This document shows positions 51,253 to 59,792 of a stretch of DNA of 62,125 nucleotides, piece by piece. Source of the DNA: CAIYRG01 sp036273455. GTDB taxonomy: Bacteria > Pseudomonadota > Alphaproteobacteria > Micropepsales > Micropepsaceae. Location: assembly GCA_036273455.1 (NCBI GenBank), contig DASUHP010000039.1:1-62125 (forward strand), read 5' to 3'. Within the stretch, counting starts at the first letter, position 1. Each line of letters starts with the position of its first letter. Made by a program: the position numbers and the translations under genes. The notes below the pieces were generated by a model that was given only the letters and a program-made list of their open reading frames with translations, searched no databases and was not told the origin of the DNA.

Positions 51253-52416
51253 CTACTCCTCTTCGTCCTCTTCCTTCTTAGCGAGGAGCTTCTTCGCTTC
51301 CTTCAGATCGAACGTGTACGACAGGTCGGTCGGCCATTCCTTTTTGAACGGAACAGATGCGCTTTTTGCATAATCGAGCAGAAGTTCTCTTGCCGATGAT
51401 AATTCAACCGCCATAGGTTCACCACGTCGCGGCACAGCAGTCCAATGATCCTCTGTATCGGCGAACCGCAAATTGCAGCCTTCGCGCAGAAAGAGTTCGA
51501 TATCGGCTGTGGCAGCGACGAGCGCCAGGCCTAACAGGTAGCGCCGAATTGCCTGCGACCTCTCTTCTGTTGCACCATGTATGTTGCGGAGAGCAACGAG
51601 GTTGACCGTAATGTCTCGCCGAATGGAGTCTTTTTTCGTCACGACCCCTCCGAGAACACGGCGGTCCGAATTCGGCGTGCCGTTGCGAAATTCCGGCATT
51701 TGCTTCGCAGCAGCTTGGCTGACTTTCCGGAAAGTTGCGGGAGCGTCGGCAAACCCCTTTTCAGACAGTCTGGTCTTCTTGGTTTTCGCTTCCTTTTGTA
51801 GCTCTGCTTGCTGCTCCTCACTCAGGGCCTTCCAAATCGAATTGAATTGGGCGGCGGCGTAGAGCGGTTCCACGTCCCATGCACGAATAATCGAACGGAT
51901 AAGCCGCGGACGCTTTTCTCCAGATCCGCCGCGCGAATCCCAAACGCCAAAAAGGAGCGAGGTCGGCGCCAGGCTACACAAAGGGCCTGCATCTCCGTGA
52001 CGTCTCAACATCAAATAGGCCTTTGTGATAATTGGCGCCAATTTCGGGCATGAATAGACGACTGCATCCGCGCTTCGATGCGCGAGATCAAAGATCGACC
52101 TTCTCTCTACGTATACTCCTCCGTCCTTATCCTCCTTACGCAGGTCGATTGTGATTTGCGGTACGAGTGCCGCGTAAGGGTCACAAGTAAAGATCGGCTC
52201 CATCCGATTGGCTTGGCTGCCGACGCTGTCGATGGTAGCCACTCTCGTGCCGTCTGAGAGGGCGTCGATGTTGTAACCGATGTCGGCATAAGTGGGCGGA
52301 AAGATCACACCGCCCTCGCCCTCAACCGGCAGAAGTTTCTGCGTACAGGTCAGGGCAACGGGACCATTTTTATTATCAGCCCAGTCGTTGATGCTTTCGG
52401 TTGTGAGCGCGGTCAT
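51253..52416 (-). CDS. csb1: Csb1, Cas7-type backbone protein of type I-G
   Basis: 387 aa repeat backbone subunit of the crRNA-effector complex (GSU0053 family). Seen: the family hallmark DSVGSQANRMEP near residue 65-75, GVIFPPTYADIGYN before it, SIFDLAHRSADAVVYS, SLLFGVWDSRGG and a C-terminal helix rich in Lys and Glu. The start ATG 52416 overlaps the cas8 stop by four bases (ATGA), and the stop is three bases before csb2. Several copies per complex are expected from known Cascade structures. Normal length. Confidence 0.93.
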   Translation of the reverse strand: MTALTTESINDWADNKNGPVALTCTQKLLPVEGEGGVIFPPTYADIGYNIDALSDGTRVATIDSVGSQANRMEPIFTCDPYAALVPQITIDLRKEDKDGGVYVERRSIFDLAHRSADAVVYSCPKLAPIITKAYLMLRRHGDAGPLCSLAPTSLLFGVWDSRGGSGEKRPRLIRSIIRAWDVEPLYAAAQFNSIWKALSEEQQAELQKEAKTKKTRLSEKGFADAPATFRKVSQAAAKQMPEFRNGTPNSDRRVLGGVVTKKDSIRRDITVNLVALRNIHGATEERSQAIRRYLLGLALVAATADIELFLREGCNLRFADTEDHWTAVPRRGEPMAVELSSARELLLDYAKSASVPFKKEWPTDLSYTFDLKEAKKLLAKKEEDEEE

Positions 52417-53288
52417 GTGCCTGTTTCCTCTTCGATTGAAATCATCCTTCTGTCTCCCCCCTTCTTTACTTCGTCGTGATGAACGATGAACAACCGAGTT
52501 TCCGTGAAGGATAGCCGGGTCCCCAGCGCAGCCCGCGCCAATGGAGGCGGCAATAGGTTACGCCAAGTGCAGTATCGAAATTGCGTCGCTCCGATCCGGA
52601 ACGGACGTGCGTATTTAAGGCCGATAACAGCTAGCGCTTCACAAACCGGATAGGTCGCCACACGCACTTCGATGCCACCTTTGCGAAGTTTGTCGGGCGA
52701 ACTTCCCGAGTTGATGGGATCAACGTAACCTCTTGGATCAAGCCGAAAGAGAGACTCTGTCAGCGCCCTTTGCCCAAACGGATCATCTCGGAGCGCGATT
52801 TTATCCTGAATGAGGAGTGTTTGGACTGCCGTGCGCGCGTTCTCGAACCTGATATGCGAAGAGGCGCCATTCGTTGATTTCTTAAATGTCGTGCTGAAAC
52901 GACTACTATCGTCCGCCCAATAGCCAAACGGGACTGCATAGCAGGCGCCATCGAGGGTTAGAGACAGCAGCGCGGGCAGGTCCGACGCTTTGGGTTCAGA
53001 TGCGTTTGAAATGCCTCGCATCACAATGGTCTTTCCGCCGTCGCGCTCCCGAATATCTGCCGATGGACTTATCCACTGCACTTCGGCATCAACAAGAAAC
53101 TGCAGCACCGCCTCGAATGGATTTCGCTCTCCTGTGGCATGAAGTGCGAAGCGAACATTCGAATTGTCAGACCAGTCGAAGCCGCCGGTAGCGTCGCCCA
53201 GCAGAATATCTGCTGCCTCGATGAATCCGAGACAGGCGAAGACTTGGCCGGGATTGAGCAGATCGACCGGGATCTTCGCGTCGGCCAC
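52413..53288 (-). CDS. csb3: Csb3, Cas8-type large subunit of type I-G
   Basis: 291 aa (GSU0052 family; also named cas8u2). It begins with the family opening LLNPGQVFACLGFIEAADIL, has SDNSNVRFALHATGER and, near the C-terminus, VRVATYPVCEALAVIGLKYA. This subunit replaces the usual large Cas8 and is expected to read the PAM and recruit Cas3. It is shorter than most Cas8 proteins, as is normal for I-G. The GTG start at 53288 overlaps the cas3 stop by one base, with GGGGAGGAAA before it; its own stop overlaps csb1. Confidence 0.88.
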   Translation of the reverse strand: MADAKIPVDLLNPGQVFACLGFIEAADILLGDATGGFDWSDNSNVRFALHATGERNPFEAVLQFLVDAEVQWISPSADIRERDGGKTIVMRGISNASEPKASDLPALLSLTLDGACYAVPFGYWADDSSRFSTTFKKSTNGASSHIRFENARTAVQTLLIQDKIALRDDPFGQRALTESLFRLDPRGYVDPINSGSSPDKLRKGGIEVRVATYPVCEALAVIGLKYARPFRIGATQFRYCTWRNLLPPPLARAALGTRLSFTETRLFIVHHDEVKKGGDRRMISIEEETGT

Positions 53289-56206
53289 TATTTTTCCTCC
53301 CCGCGCGAAGCGCCCGAACCTTCGCCCCTGTCATTGTCGCGCGAAGCTTGCTGGTCGGCGGAGCGGAGCAGCGCCTCCCACCAGGCAAGGCCCCACGGCC
53401 CCCACCGCTTCTGAAGCCTTGCGAAGCGCAGCGCGACCTCGCGGGCGCGGTCTTCGAGCGCCGAAGGTGGAGCGTCTTCGCAGCCGCATGTTGCGATTAC
53501 CGGCCGCGCGCCGCCATGATGCGAAGCGACCAGGTGCTGCAAGAGGTCGAACCATTCGCTTGATGTCCGCAGCGTTTCCAGGCGCTGGTGGATATTGTCG
53601 GGAAGCGCCTCAGCCCAGGGATGACCGGATTCGAAAACGGCCAACGAACCAAACTCATGCCGGTAGCCGCCGAGAAGGTTGGGCATGAATCCTGTCGTTT
53701 TGGCAAGTGGGCCGGTCAAGCCGTACTTCACCGCATCACGCTTGGCTCTGAAGGCACGCTGCCATTTCTCCGCACGCTTCCCTTCGTCGTGCAGCCGCGC
53801 GGCGAGCGTCAGCACATCGAGCGCCGGGCCGGAAATGCCGATCTTGCTCGCGATGTCCCCAGCCTTCTGTTCCGCCAGGCTTTGATGCTGGCCAAGCTCC
53901 TGCGGCTCGTTCCTCACAGATCGACCATCCTCGGATTGTGGGCGATCTTTATAGTGCTCGACGACCAGCCATTCCGCTGCATCGCCGCTATCGTCGTTCT
54001 GCCGGACGATGAACCTGTACTCAGCGCGCCAGACCTTCCGCTCCTGCTCCTGCTGCTTCTCACTTTCCTGCGCCCCTTTCTGCTTCGACAACCGCACGCG
54101 AAATCCCGCTTTCTCGCTCCAGGTGTCGTCGCTGTCGGCCGCTTCCGGTAAGTGATCGCTGTCCTTGTCCAGCATGCCGTCCTTCAGGCCCGCAAATCGC
54201 GCGTCGACGACCAGAGTCGCGCCACTTAGCGCGGCTTCCAGATCGCGTTTGAAGGCTTTGTCATGATCGTCCTTCAGGTCTCCCAACGAGTATTCGTTCC
54301 GGTAGTCGCCGGCAGACGAAAGGACAAAAGCGACGATATTCGCGGGCTTCAGCGTTCTGGCCGCCAATTCTTCCCCGTCGGCCGTCCGAGCATCGTCCGT
54401 TGCCGGCTCCCCGGACGCGGCTTCGTCGTCGTTCGCCTCATTGCTTGGGGCAAGCGGGGAACGTGTAGTCAGATGTTTCGCGCGTTCGATAAGCCAGTTA
54501 GTGACGCGCCAGGTCTCGGTTTCCAGTTTTTCGCTTTCGTGCGGCGGAGCAGCTTCGAAGAATGCCTCGATTTCCGTTTTCGGTGGCGCGACCGGTTTCC
54601 CATTTGCGTCCGTTCGCACCGGCAAATGCGCGCGCCAGATGACACTTGTTTGCGGCTTGTCGTCCTCCACCCAGCCGCGCAGCCAGGGCGCCACATCCGG
54701 CCGGCCCGTGTGCTGTTCGAGCGAGGTCAACGACCAGGCATCGACCAGCGCCCGCGTCAGCGCGGGACGCAGGGGATCGGGGGTCGAGGCAGCGTTTATG
54801 GCCGCTTCGCCTGCCTGCTTGCGCAGCGCATTCAGCGCCGCCGAACTCAACTCTCCACCCTCGCCAATGCGCTGCAGCAGGACGAGCGTATTGTTCGGCC
54901 GCTCCCGGGAATCGTCCTTCTCAGTTTGCGACGTATCGAACACGACGACTGTCGCCTGCCGCCCTTTGCCGCCGCGCCGATTGACACGTCCCAGGCGCTG
55001 CACCATCCGTTCCCATGGCGCGAGATCGCAGACCATGTGATCGGCATCGAAATCCACGCCGACCTCGCCGGCAGATGTAGCGAGCAAGAAAGTCGGCCCG
55101 CCCGGGGGCGCTGGTCTTTCGCCGTTCCCGGCAAAGCCGAGCCGCGTCAGGTTATCGGCCGCATTCTGCCGCTCCCTGACGCGCCGGCCGCCGACCAACA
55201 ACTCGCACGCGAAGTCAATTGCCGGAACACCAGCCTTCCGGTTGGCTTTGGCAAGCACCTGGAGTTGTTCCAGCACGCGCATGACGCTCGGGCCGCTCGA
55301 TTCATCATCTGCCTTGTCGCGACGGTTACAGAATACCGCAACACGTGCACAGTCGTCGTCCTTTGCGGCGAGCTTCCATGCCGCCGCCGCAAGCGCTCCA
55401 TCCCAGTCCTTCGCCACAGGAGGTTTGAGGGAGAGCATTTTGCGTGCATTGATTCGCTGCTCTGCAAAGTCGTCATGCGAGATATCCTCGTCCTCCAGAC
55501 TGAAGACTTCGCGGCCGCCGCTGTTCGCGGGCCGCTCGCGTTGTGTTGCCGAGAGCGGCAGGACAACAGGGCGGGGCAGCGGCGCAGGATCATCCGGCCA
55601 AAGCGAGGCTTCACTTTCGATAGCCCGCAGCAAATCCGCAAATGGTGGGACCAGATGGGCTTCGTCGAGAACGATCAGGGTATCCGCGCCGAGCAGACCC
55701 GCGTGATAAGGGCGCATCTTTCGAGACACGCCGTAGCCCTCGAACAGAAGCCGCGAGCCGATCATGTCAACTGTGCCGACGATGATCGCTATCGAAGCTG
55801 GATCATCGAGCCATTCGCGATTATCGACGTGCGCACCTCGTAGAGTTGAAATCGGAAGTTTGCGGCCGTTCAGCCCAAGCCGCTCAGCCACGTGCTTCGC
55901 ATCACCGCCGAGCGCGGTTCGAAGCTTTTTGGCTTGCTCCGTAGCCTGATCAACAACCGCCCGGCGGTCAACGACGTAGACGAGGCGGCGCGGAATAGAT
56001 TTCAGGGCGTCTGGCCTCGCGAGTGCGCGTGCGGCGAGCCAGATCGCCATGACTGAGGTTTTGCCGAGGCCGGTCGGCAAATCCAGCGCGGCTGGAACCT
56101 CGCCGGACGCAAGCCGCTGAAAAAATCGGGTCTGCCATTTCATCGGCCGCTCATTGCCGGTTAGCGGTCGGAAAACTTCGCAAAAACTTTCCAAGTCGCT
56201 GGTCAT
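53288..56206 (-). CDS. cas3: Cas3 helicase-nuclease with C-terminal HD domain (type I-G order)
   Basis: 972 aa interference enzyme that unwinds and cuts target DNA. Helicase first: Walker A LDLPTGLGKTS at 42-51, DEAH at 181-184 (VLDEAHLVPP), motif III SATQ about 265, the C-terminal RecA half with TSAGEVGVDFDADHMVCD and QRLGRVNRRG. The HD nuclease lies at the C-terminus: LAARLHDEGK with HD at about 806-807, SHHGG at about 895 and SADQQ later. This helicase-HD order is diagnostic for I-U/I-G and reversed from most Cas3. ATG 56206 follows AGGTCAG; a longer frame reaches 56305 but the extra residues do not resemble Cas3. First gene of the operon. A final charged tail (EGSGASRGEEK) follows. Confidence 0.96.
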   Translation of the reverse strand: MTSDLESFCEVFRPLTGNERPMKWQTRFFQRLASGEVPAALDLPTGLGKTSVMAIWLAARALARPDALKSIPRRLVYVVDRRAVVDQATEQAKKLRTALGGDAKHVAERLGLNGRKLPISTLRGAHVDNREWLDDPASIAIIVGTVDMIGSRLLFEGYGVSRKMRPYHAGLLGADTLIVLDEAHLVPPFADLLRAIESEASLWPDDPAPLPRPVVLPLSATQRERPANSGGREVFSLEDEDISHDDFAEQRINARKMLSLKPPVAKDWDGALAAAAWKLAAKDDDCARVAVFCNRRDKADDESSGPSVMRVLEQLQVLAKANRKAGVPAIDFACELLVGGRRVRERQNAADNLTRLGFAGNGERPAPPGGPTFLLATSAGEVGVDFDADHMVCDLAPWERMVQRLGRVNRRGGKGRQATVVVFDTSQTEKDDSRERPNNTLVLLQRIGEGGELSSAALNALRKQAGEAAINAASTPDPLRPALTRALVDAWSLTSLEQHTGRPDVAPWLRGWVEDDKPQTSVIWRAHLPVRTDANGKPVAPPKTEIEAFFEAAPPHESEKLETETWRVTNWLIERAKHLTTRSPLAPSNEANDDEAASGEPATDDARTADGEELAARTLKPANIVAFVLSSAGDYRNEYSLGDLKDDHDKAFKRDLEAALSGATLVVDARFAGLKDGMLDKDSDHLPEAADSDDTWSEKAGFRVRLSKQKGAQESEKQQEQERKVWRAEYRFIVRQNDDSGDAAEWLVVEHYKDRPQSEDGRSVRNEPQELGQHQSLAEQKAGDIASKIGISGPALDVLTLAARLHDEGKRAEKWQRAFRAKRDAVKYGLTGPLAKTTGFMPNLLGGYRHEFGSLAVFESGHPWAEALPDNIHQRLETLRTSSEWFDLLQHLVASHHGGARPVIATCGCEDAPPSALEDRAREVALRFARLQKRWGPWGLAWWEALLRSADQQASRDNDRGEGSGASRGEEK

Positions 56207-56373
56207 CTGACCTGCGCCAGTCTCTTCGCCGGGAAAAGCTTTCCGGGCAAAGTCTGAGAGGTACGCGGATGTTCTTCGAAAGCTGCAGCGGTTCGGTGAT
56301 TCCACTCCATCGTCGCGCAGACGTGCCGCTGCGGACCTGCAGACGGGTAATTCAGGACCCGACGGTTGTAAAA

Positions 56374-56400
56374 ATTATGCGACATGGCCCACGCGATCAA
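56374..56400 (-). promoter_or_regulatory. Candidate promoter of the cas operon
   Basis: On the minus strand TTGATC (56395-56400) and CATAAT (56374-56379) are separated by 15 bp; shifting the -10 by one (ATAATT) gives 16 bp. It lies about 165 bp before the cas3 ATG, leaving a long leader. Spacing is short, so this is tentative. Confidence 0.3.
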
Positions 56401-56523
56401 TCGGCGTGGGAGCGTCAGGTCCCCCTCCTTGCGGCCCCCGTGCGATTGTTGGCGAAATCCAGGAATGGGTGCAATGGAAATCTGAGGTGAAGGTACATGT
56501 TCGAGGTTCAATTCATCCCGGCG

Positions 56524-56555
56524 GCTGCGCCCCGTGCGGGCGCGTGGATCGAAAC
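56524..56555 (+). CRISPR. Solitary relic type I-C CRISPR repeat
   Basis: GCGCCCCGTGCGGGCGCGTG followed by GATCGAAAC, preceded by GCT. This matches the known type I-C repeat form (GTCGCGCCCC start, GTGGATCGAAAC or GTGGATTGAAAC end) in 30 of 32 positions, from memory of that family. No second repeat follows at spacer distance. It is unlike the 37-bp repeats of the neighbouring I-G array and lies on the plus strand, between cas3 and the HigA-like gene. Confidence 0.8.
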
Positions 56556-56656
56556 CCTCGGATCCTCGCCGGCATCATCGAGCAGGATAAGCTCGAGGGC
56601 GCCGGCGGCTCACTGCAGATGAGCTCTTCGAACGCCTTTGGATGGCACAATCCCGC

Positions 56657-56956
56657 TCAGGCCGGTTTGTTCACGACCTCGATGCGGCTCAGCGTTTTGC
56701 CGAGCTCGTCTTGCGCGCGTTCAAGATCGTATTGTGACTGGAGTCCCATCCAGAGTTCAGGAGTCGTGCCGAGCGCCTTCGCAAGCCGGAGCGCGGTATC
56801 GGCCGTGATCGCGGTCTGCCCGGTGGCGATGCGCTCGATCCGCGTGCGCGGCAAACCGCAGGCCTTGGCCAGCGCGCCGGCGGACAAGTCGAGCGGCACG
56901 AGGAATTCCTCGCGCAGGACTTCGCCGGGATGAATGGGCTTGAGTTTCTTGCTCAC
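56657..56956 (-). CDS. HigA-family XRE antitoxin-like regulator
   Basis: 99 aa DNA-binding protein. Seen: the HigA/VapI opening PIHPGEVLREEFL, a helix-turn-helix (about 25-80: LSAGALAKACGLPRTRIERI, then TADTALRLAKALGTTPELW) and the MGLQSQYDLERA end that is standard in HigA. No HigB toxin gene adjoins it. Instead its start overlaps the stop of a DUF5615 PIN-like gene (ATGA), with a DUF433 gene before that, giving a three-gene operon. It may serve as the autorepressor of the operon (inference). Last gene before the solitary I-C repeat. Confidence 0.9.
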   Translation of the reverse strand: MSKKLKPIHPGEVLREEFLVPLDLSAGALAKACGLPRTRIERIATGQTAITADTALRLAKALGTTPELWMGLQSQYDLERAQDELGKTLSRIEVVNKPA

Positions 56957-57330
56957 GGTTGGGTCCGGTTTAGTGGAAGCACGCGCAGCCGCATCCGGTG
57001 ACGGTCCAGCGTGACGATTGCGCCCGCTTCGAGTTCGGCGCGCAGGCGGTCAAGGGCGGCAACGACGGACGGTCCGATGGCCCCAGGCGTCAACAGGTCG
57101 GCGCGGATTTGCAGCACGCTTGGTTTGCTGAGGCGCGTTCCGGCGAGCAGCGCCGAAAAATCCAGATCGGCGGTCAGAATAATGCAATCGTTGCGCACCG
57201 CCCATTCCATCAGTCTGGAATCGGCCGCGCCGTGGTCCGCGATTTCGGCCCAATGAACGGCCTCAATCCCGGCGGCGCGCAAAAACGCGGTCCAGCCGGG
57301 TGACAGGTTCATGTCCACGAGGACGCGCAC
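56953..57330 (-). CDS. DUF5615 PIN-like (Mut7-C-type) toxin candidate
   Basis: 125 aa. Seen: MRVLVDMNLSPGWTAFLRAA with the first acidic residue, ADHGAADSRLMEWAVRNDCI, ILTADLDFSALLA with the TxDxDF motif, and a C-terminal LRVLPL. This family is a PIN-domain relative found with DUF433 proteins in predicted toxin-antitoxin pairs; the acidic residues would form an RNase site. It starts two bases after the DUF433 stop codon and overlaps the HigA-like start. Length is usual. No toxin test is possible from the sequence. Confidence 0.88.
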   Translation of the reverse strand: MRVLVDMNLSPGWTAFLRAAGIEAVHWAEIADHGAADSRLMEWAVRNDCIILTADLDFSALLAGTRLSKPSVLQIRADLLTPGAIGPSVVAALDRLRAELEAGAIVTLDRHRMRLRVLPLNRTQP

Positions 57331-57331
57331 G

Positions 57332-57562
57332 TTAATCGGTCAGTTCGATATCGCGTTCCTGGACGCGCCACGCCGCAAAGCGGAGCGCTTCGAGGACGTC
57401 TTCGCGCTCGAGATAGGGATAATCGGCGAGAAGCTCGTCAATGGTCCGGCCGGCGCCGATCTGGCCGACGATCATGCCGACGGTGACGCGTTGGCCGCGG
57501 ATGCAGGGCCGGCCACCCATGACGGCAGGGTTTTGGCTGATGCGCGGGAAATCACTGAGCAT
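57332..57562 (-). CDS. DUF433 antitoxin-like protein
   Basis: 76 aa DNA-binding antitoxin candidate. Seen: MLSDFPRISQNPAVMGGRPC, IRGQRVTVGMIVGQIGAGRT and IDELLADYPYLEREDVLEAL, the whole DUF433 domain including the GGRPCIRG segment and the winged HTH. The frame runs upstream to 57706 over the relic repeats, but ATG 57562 is where the family starts. It is first in the operon, before DUF5615 and HigA-like. Its promoter must lie in or beside the I-C relic DNA. Confidence 0.9.
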   Translation of the reverse strand: MLSDFPRISQNPAVMGGRPCIRGQRVTVGMIVGQIGAGRTIDELLADYPYLEREDVLEALRFAAWRVQERDIELTD

Positions 57563-57693
57563 GAGCCAAGGTATCACGGCATGATACAACACGCAATGAG
57601 GAATTATGATTAGGACTCGCGTTGCCGTTTCAGCGGCGATTGCGCTGCTGGTCGACTTGATCGTCGCGCTCGCCGATATGCCCACAACGAATT

Positions 57694-57789
57694 TCGGCCA
57701 GGACAAGCCCGTCGTGGATCGAAACTGGAGCGGGTGCCCGCGGAAATTTTGGATGCGTTCGCGCCCCGTGCGGGCGCGTGGATCGAAAC
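57694..57789 (+). CRISPR. Relic type I-C mini-array (degenerate repeat, spacer, repeat)
   Basis: A well-preserved repeat lies at 57758-57789 (TTCGCGCCCCGTGCGGGCGC, then GTGGATCGAAAC). 32 bp upstream ends a decayed one of which only GTCGTGGATCGAAAC (57711-57725) is recognisable; the 57726-57757 interval has spacer size. After 57789 no further repeat is found. Same strand and family as the solitary repeat at 56524, 1.2 kb away. No type I-C cas genes are in the window. Confidence 0.75.
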
Positions 57790-57984
57790 CGTGACGATCA
57801 AGGATATCTGAACCAGATCTGCGTCGCGTACTCCATAGAGCCGAACTATAGGTGACAGGGAGAAATATTGCATGACCGGGTTCATCAGCCCGTCCGTTGC
57901 GGAAATTTGCGGGTGGGCGATGGTTTCCCGGTTATGGCATAAACCGCTGACCCCGCCGGCGGGTGCAAATTGAGGACGAACCCT
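57790..57984 (+). other. Gap between relic array and monooxygenase gene
   Basis: No gene. Contains GGTTATGGCATAAACC, a short inverted repeat at about 57932-57948, just before the monooxygenase leader; it could be an operator but nothing else supports that. Confidence 0.35.
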
Positions 57985-59460
57985 GTGGACTCAACCGATG
58001 TGCTGATTTGTGGCGCCGGCGCCGCCGGACTGACGCTGGCACTCGATCTCGCGCGCTCCGGCATCGATTTCCGTGTCATCGACAAGTCGGCGACGCCATT
58101 CGGCGGATCGCGCGGCAAGGGCATTCAGCCGCGCAGCCTTGAGATTTTCGAGGATCTCGGCGTCCTCGAAGCCATGGCTGCAATCGGTGGTCCCTATCCC
58201 CCGTTTCGCAACTATCGCGGTGACGGCTATACCGATGCCGATTTCGTCGAGACGCGGCCATCCACTCCCGCCGAACCATTTCCCCGGCCGCTGATGCTGC
58301 CGCAATATCTGATCGAAGCCGTGCTGCGTGAAAAGCTGACAGAGAGTGGCCACGCTCCGCAATTCAGCTCCGAACTCATCGGTTTCACCCAGGATTCCCG
58401 GTCGGTCGTCGCGCGGATCGAAACGCCGGATGGAGTTGAAACCATTCACGCGCGTTTCCTGGTCGGCGCCGATGGCGGACGCAGCTTGGTGCGCCACGCG
58501 CTCGATATCGGATTTCCCGGCGAGACGCTGCCCGGCCGCGGCCTTGTGGCGGATGTCATGCTGGAGGGATTGAGCCGTGACATTTCCCATCGCTGGAATG
58601 CCGATCGTCCCTTTGAACAGATTCTGTTGTTTCCGCTGGCCGGGACAGACCTGTTTCAGTTTCAGGCCCCGGTTCCGGCGGATGGCGAGATCGACACCTC
58701 CGCGCCCGGTCTTGAGCGCCTGATCGCCGAACGCAGCGGAAGGACCGATATCCATGTGCGCGCCGTCCACTGGTCGTCCGTATTCGGAATGAATATGCGC
58801 GTTGCCGATCGCTACCGAATGGAGCGCGTGTTGCTGGCCGGCGATGCCGCGCATGTGCACCCGCCGACGGGCGGTCAGGGCCTGAACACCAGCATTCAGG
58901 ACTCGTATAATCTTGGCTGGAAGCTCGCTGCGGTTTTGCGCGGTGCGCCGGACACGCTGCTTGACATCTATGAGGCCGAACGGCGGCCCATTGCCCTCAG
59001 CGTGCTGCAACTGACTCTCGCCTTCCTGCGCGCCGCGCAGCGCGGTGACATGAGGCGCGGGCGAGAGGCGCACGAGATGGATCTCGGCTATTTCGATTCT
59101 CCGCTTTCCCGGGATTTCCGGGCCGTGCCAGGGAAGCTGAAACCGGGCGCGCGTGCGCCGGATGCCCACGGTCAGGCGCGCGTTGGAACGCCGGTTCGCC
59201 TGTTCGATCTGTTCCGCGGCCCCCACTGGACGCTGATGCAATATGGCGCCGCAATGTCTCAGCCCCTGCCGGTGGATGGCGCCGTGCGCAGCATAGTGGT
59301 GGGCGCAAACGGCGATATCCGCGATAGCGATGGATTCGTTGCCTCGGCCTATGGTTTGAACGGGGGTGACTCAGTCCTGGTCCGGCCCGACGGCTATATC
59401 GGCGCATTCTTCGCCGCTGGGCAGGAAACGGCGCTGAAGCGCTATCTCGCGCAGTTTTGA
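57985..59460 (+). CDS. FAD-dependent class A monooxygenase (PheA/TfdB-like)
   Basis: About 491 aa cytosolic flavoprotein hydroxylase. Seen: dinucleotide motif LICGAGAAGLTLALDLARSG at the N-terminus, the DG motif LVGADGGRSLVRHAL near 170, and the GD motif LLAGDAAHVHPPTGGQGLNT near 290, followed by DSYNLGWKLAAVLRG. A C-terminal thioredoxin-like domain (about 390-490) is present as in phenol hydroxylases. The substrate is likely an aromatic or polyketide, but unknown. The frame opens at TTG 57970; GTG 57985 is preferred because GAGGA lies eight bases before it. Its stop TGA is the first part of a family E palindrome. Confidence 0.92.
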   Translation: MDSTDVLICGAGAAGLTLALDLARSGIDFRVIDKSATPFGGSRGKGIQPRSLEIFEDLGVLEAMAAIGGPYPPFRNYRGDGYTDADFVETRPSTPAEPFPRPLMLPQYLIEAVLREKLTESGHAPQFSSELIGFTQDSRSVVARIETPDGVETIHARFLVGADGGRSLVRHALDIGFPGETLPGRGLVADVMLEGLSRDISHRWNADRPFEQILLFPLAGTDLFQFQAPVPADGEIDTSAPGLERLIAERSGRTDIHVRAVHWSSVFGMNMRVADRYRMERVLLAGDAAHVHPPTGGQGLNTSIQDSYNLGWKLAAVLRGAPDTLLDIYEAERRPIALSVLQLTLAFLRAAQRGDMRRGREAHEMDLGYFDSPLSRDFRAVPGKLKPGARAPDAHGQARVGTPVRLFDLFRGPHWTLMQYGAAMSQPLPVDGAVRSIVVGANGDIRDSDGFVASAYGLNGGDSVLVRPDGYIGAFFAAGQETALKRYLAQF

Positions 59461-59556
59461 GCATGATCCGATGAGACGGAATCGGATCACGCTCTAAATT
59501 CTTTTGATTGTCGCGCAATCTGTCGGCGAACCGCTCACACTTCGCCGGATTGCGCT
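59459..59556. repeat. Rhizobial-type double palindrome (family E, copy 2)
   Basis: Module 2 at 59459-59494 (GAGCATGATCCGAT-gagacgga-ATCGGATCACGCTC) and module 1 at 59507-59556 (ATTGTCGCGCAATCTGTCGG, GAACCGCTCACACTTCGCCG, GATTGCGCT). It is the reverse complement arrangement of 2071-2166. It follows the monooxygenase stop and could serve as its terminator, although no T tract is present. Confidence 0.85.
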
Positions 59557-59605
59557 CCAGCTGACCCGTCCTCGCCACGATCGACGCGGAGAGTCCAGGC
59601 AGACA

Positions 59606-59745
59606 TCAGTGTACGGACAATCCGTCGTGGGCGATCTGTTCGAGTTTGCCAATCACTTTGGGATCGAGGGACAGTTCGCGAATGGAGGTTTCGTGGTCGC
59701 CAACCTCCAAACTCTGCCGTCCGCCCCGAAATGGCGGCGCTGAGT
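59606..59745 (-). pseudogene. Fragment of an SGNH hydrolase gene 3' end
   Basis: The minus-strand translation gives SLEVGDHETSIRELSLDPKV, then IGKLEQIAHD and a stop. The intact hydrolase at 60806-61657 ends PLSVGTREASLRELSLDPKV and IGKLEQIAHAE. Only about the last 45 codons remain; nothing upstream resembles the rest. It is a decayed second copy of that gene, or a leftover of a duplication. Note that the shared part is also similar at DNA level (GGCGATCTGTTCGAGTTTGC). Confidence 0.85.
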
Positions 59746-59792
59746 GTGTTTATAATCGCACCACGAGCAATGGTGCCGCGGTGCTGATCGTG

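Noticed and set aside
57606..57794. 62-codon frame over the relic mini-array
   Set aside because: It translates repeat DNA (PVRARGSKP end) and has no family resemblance.
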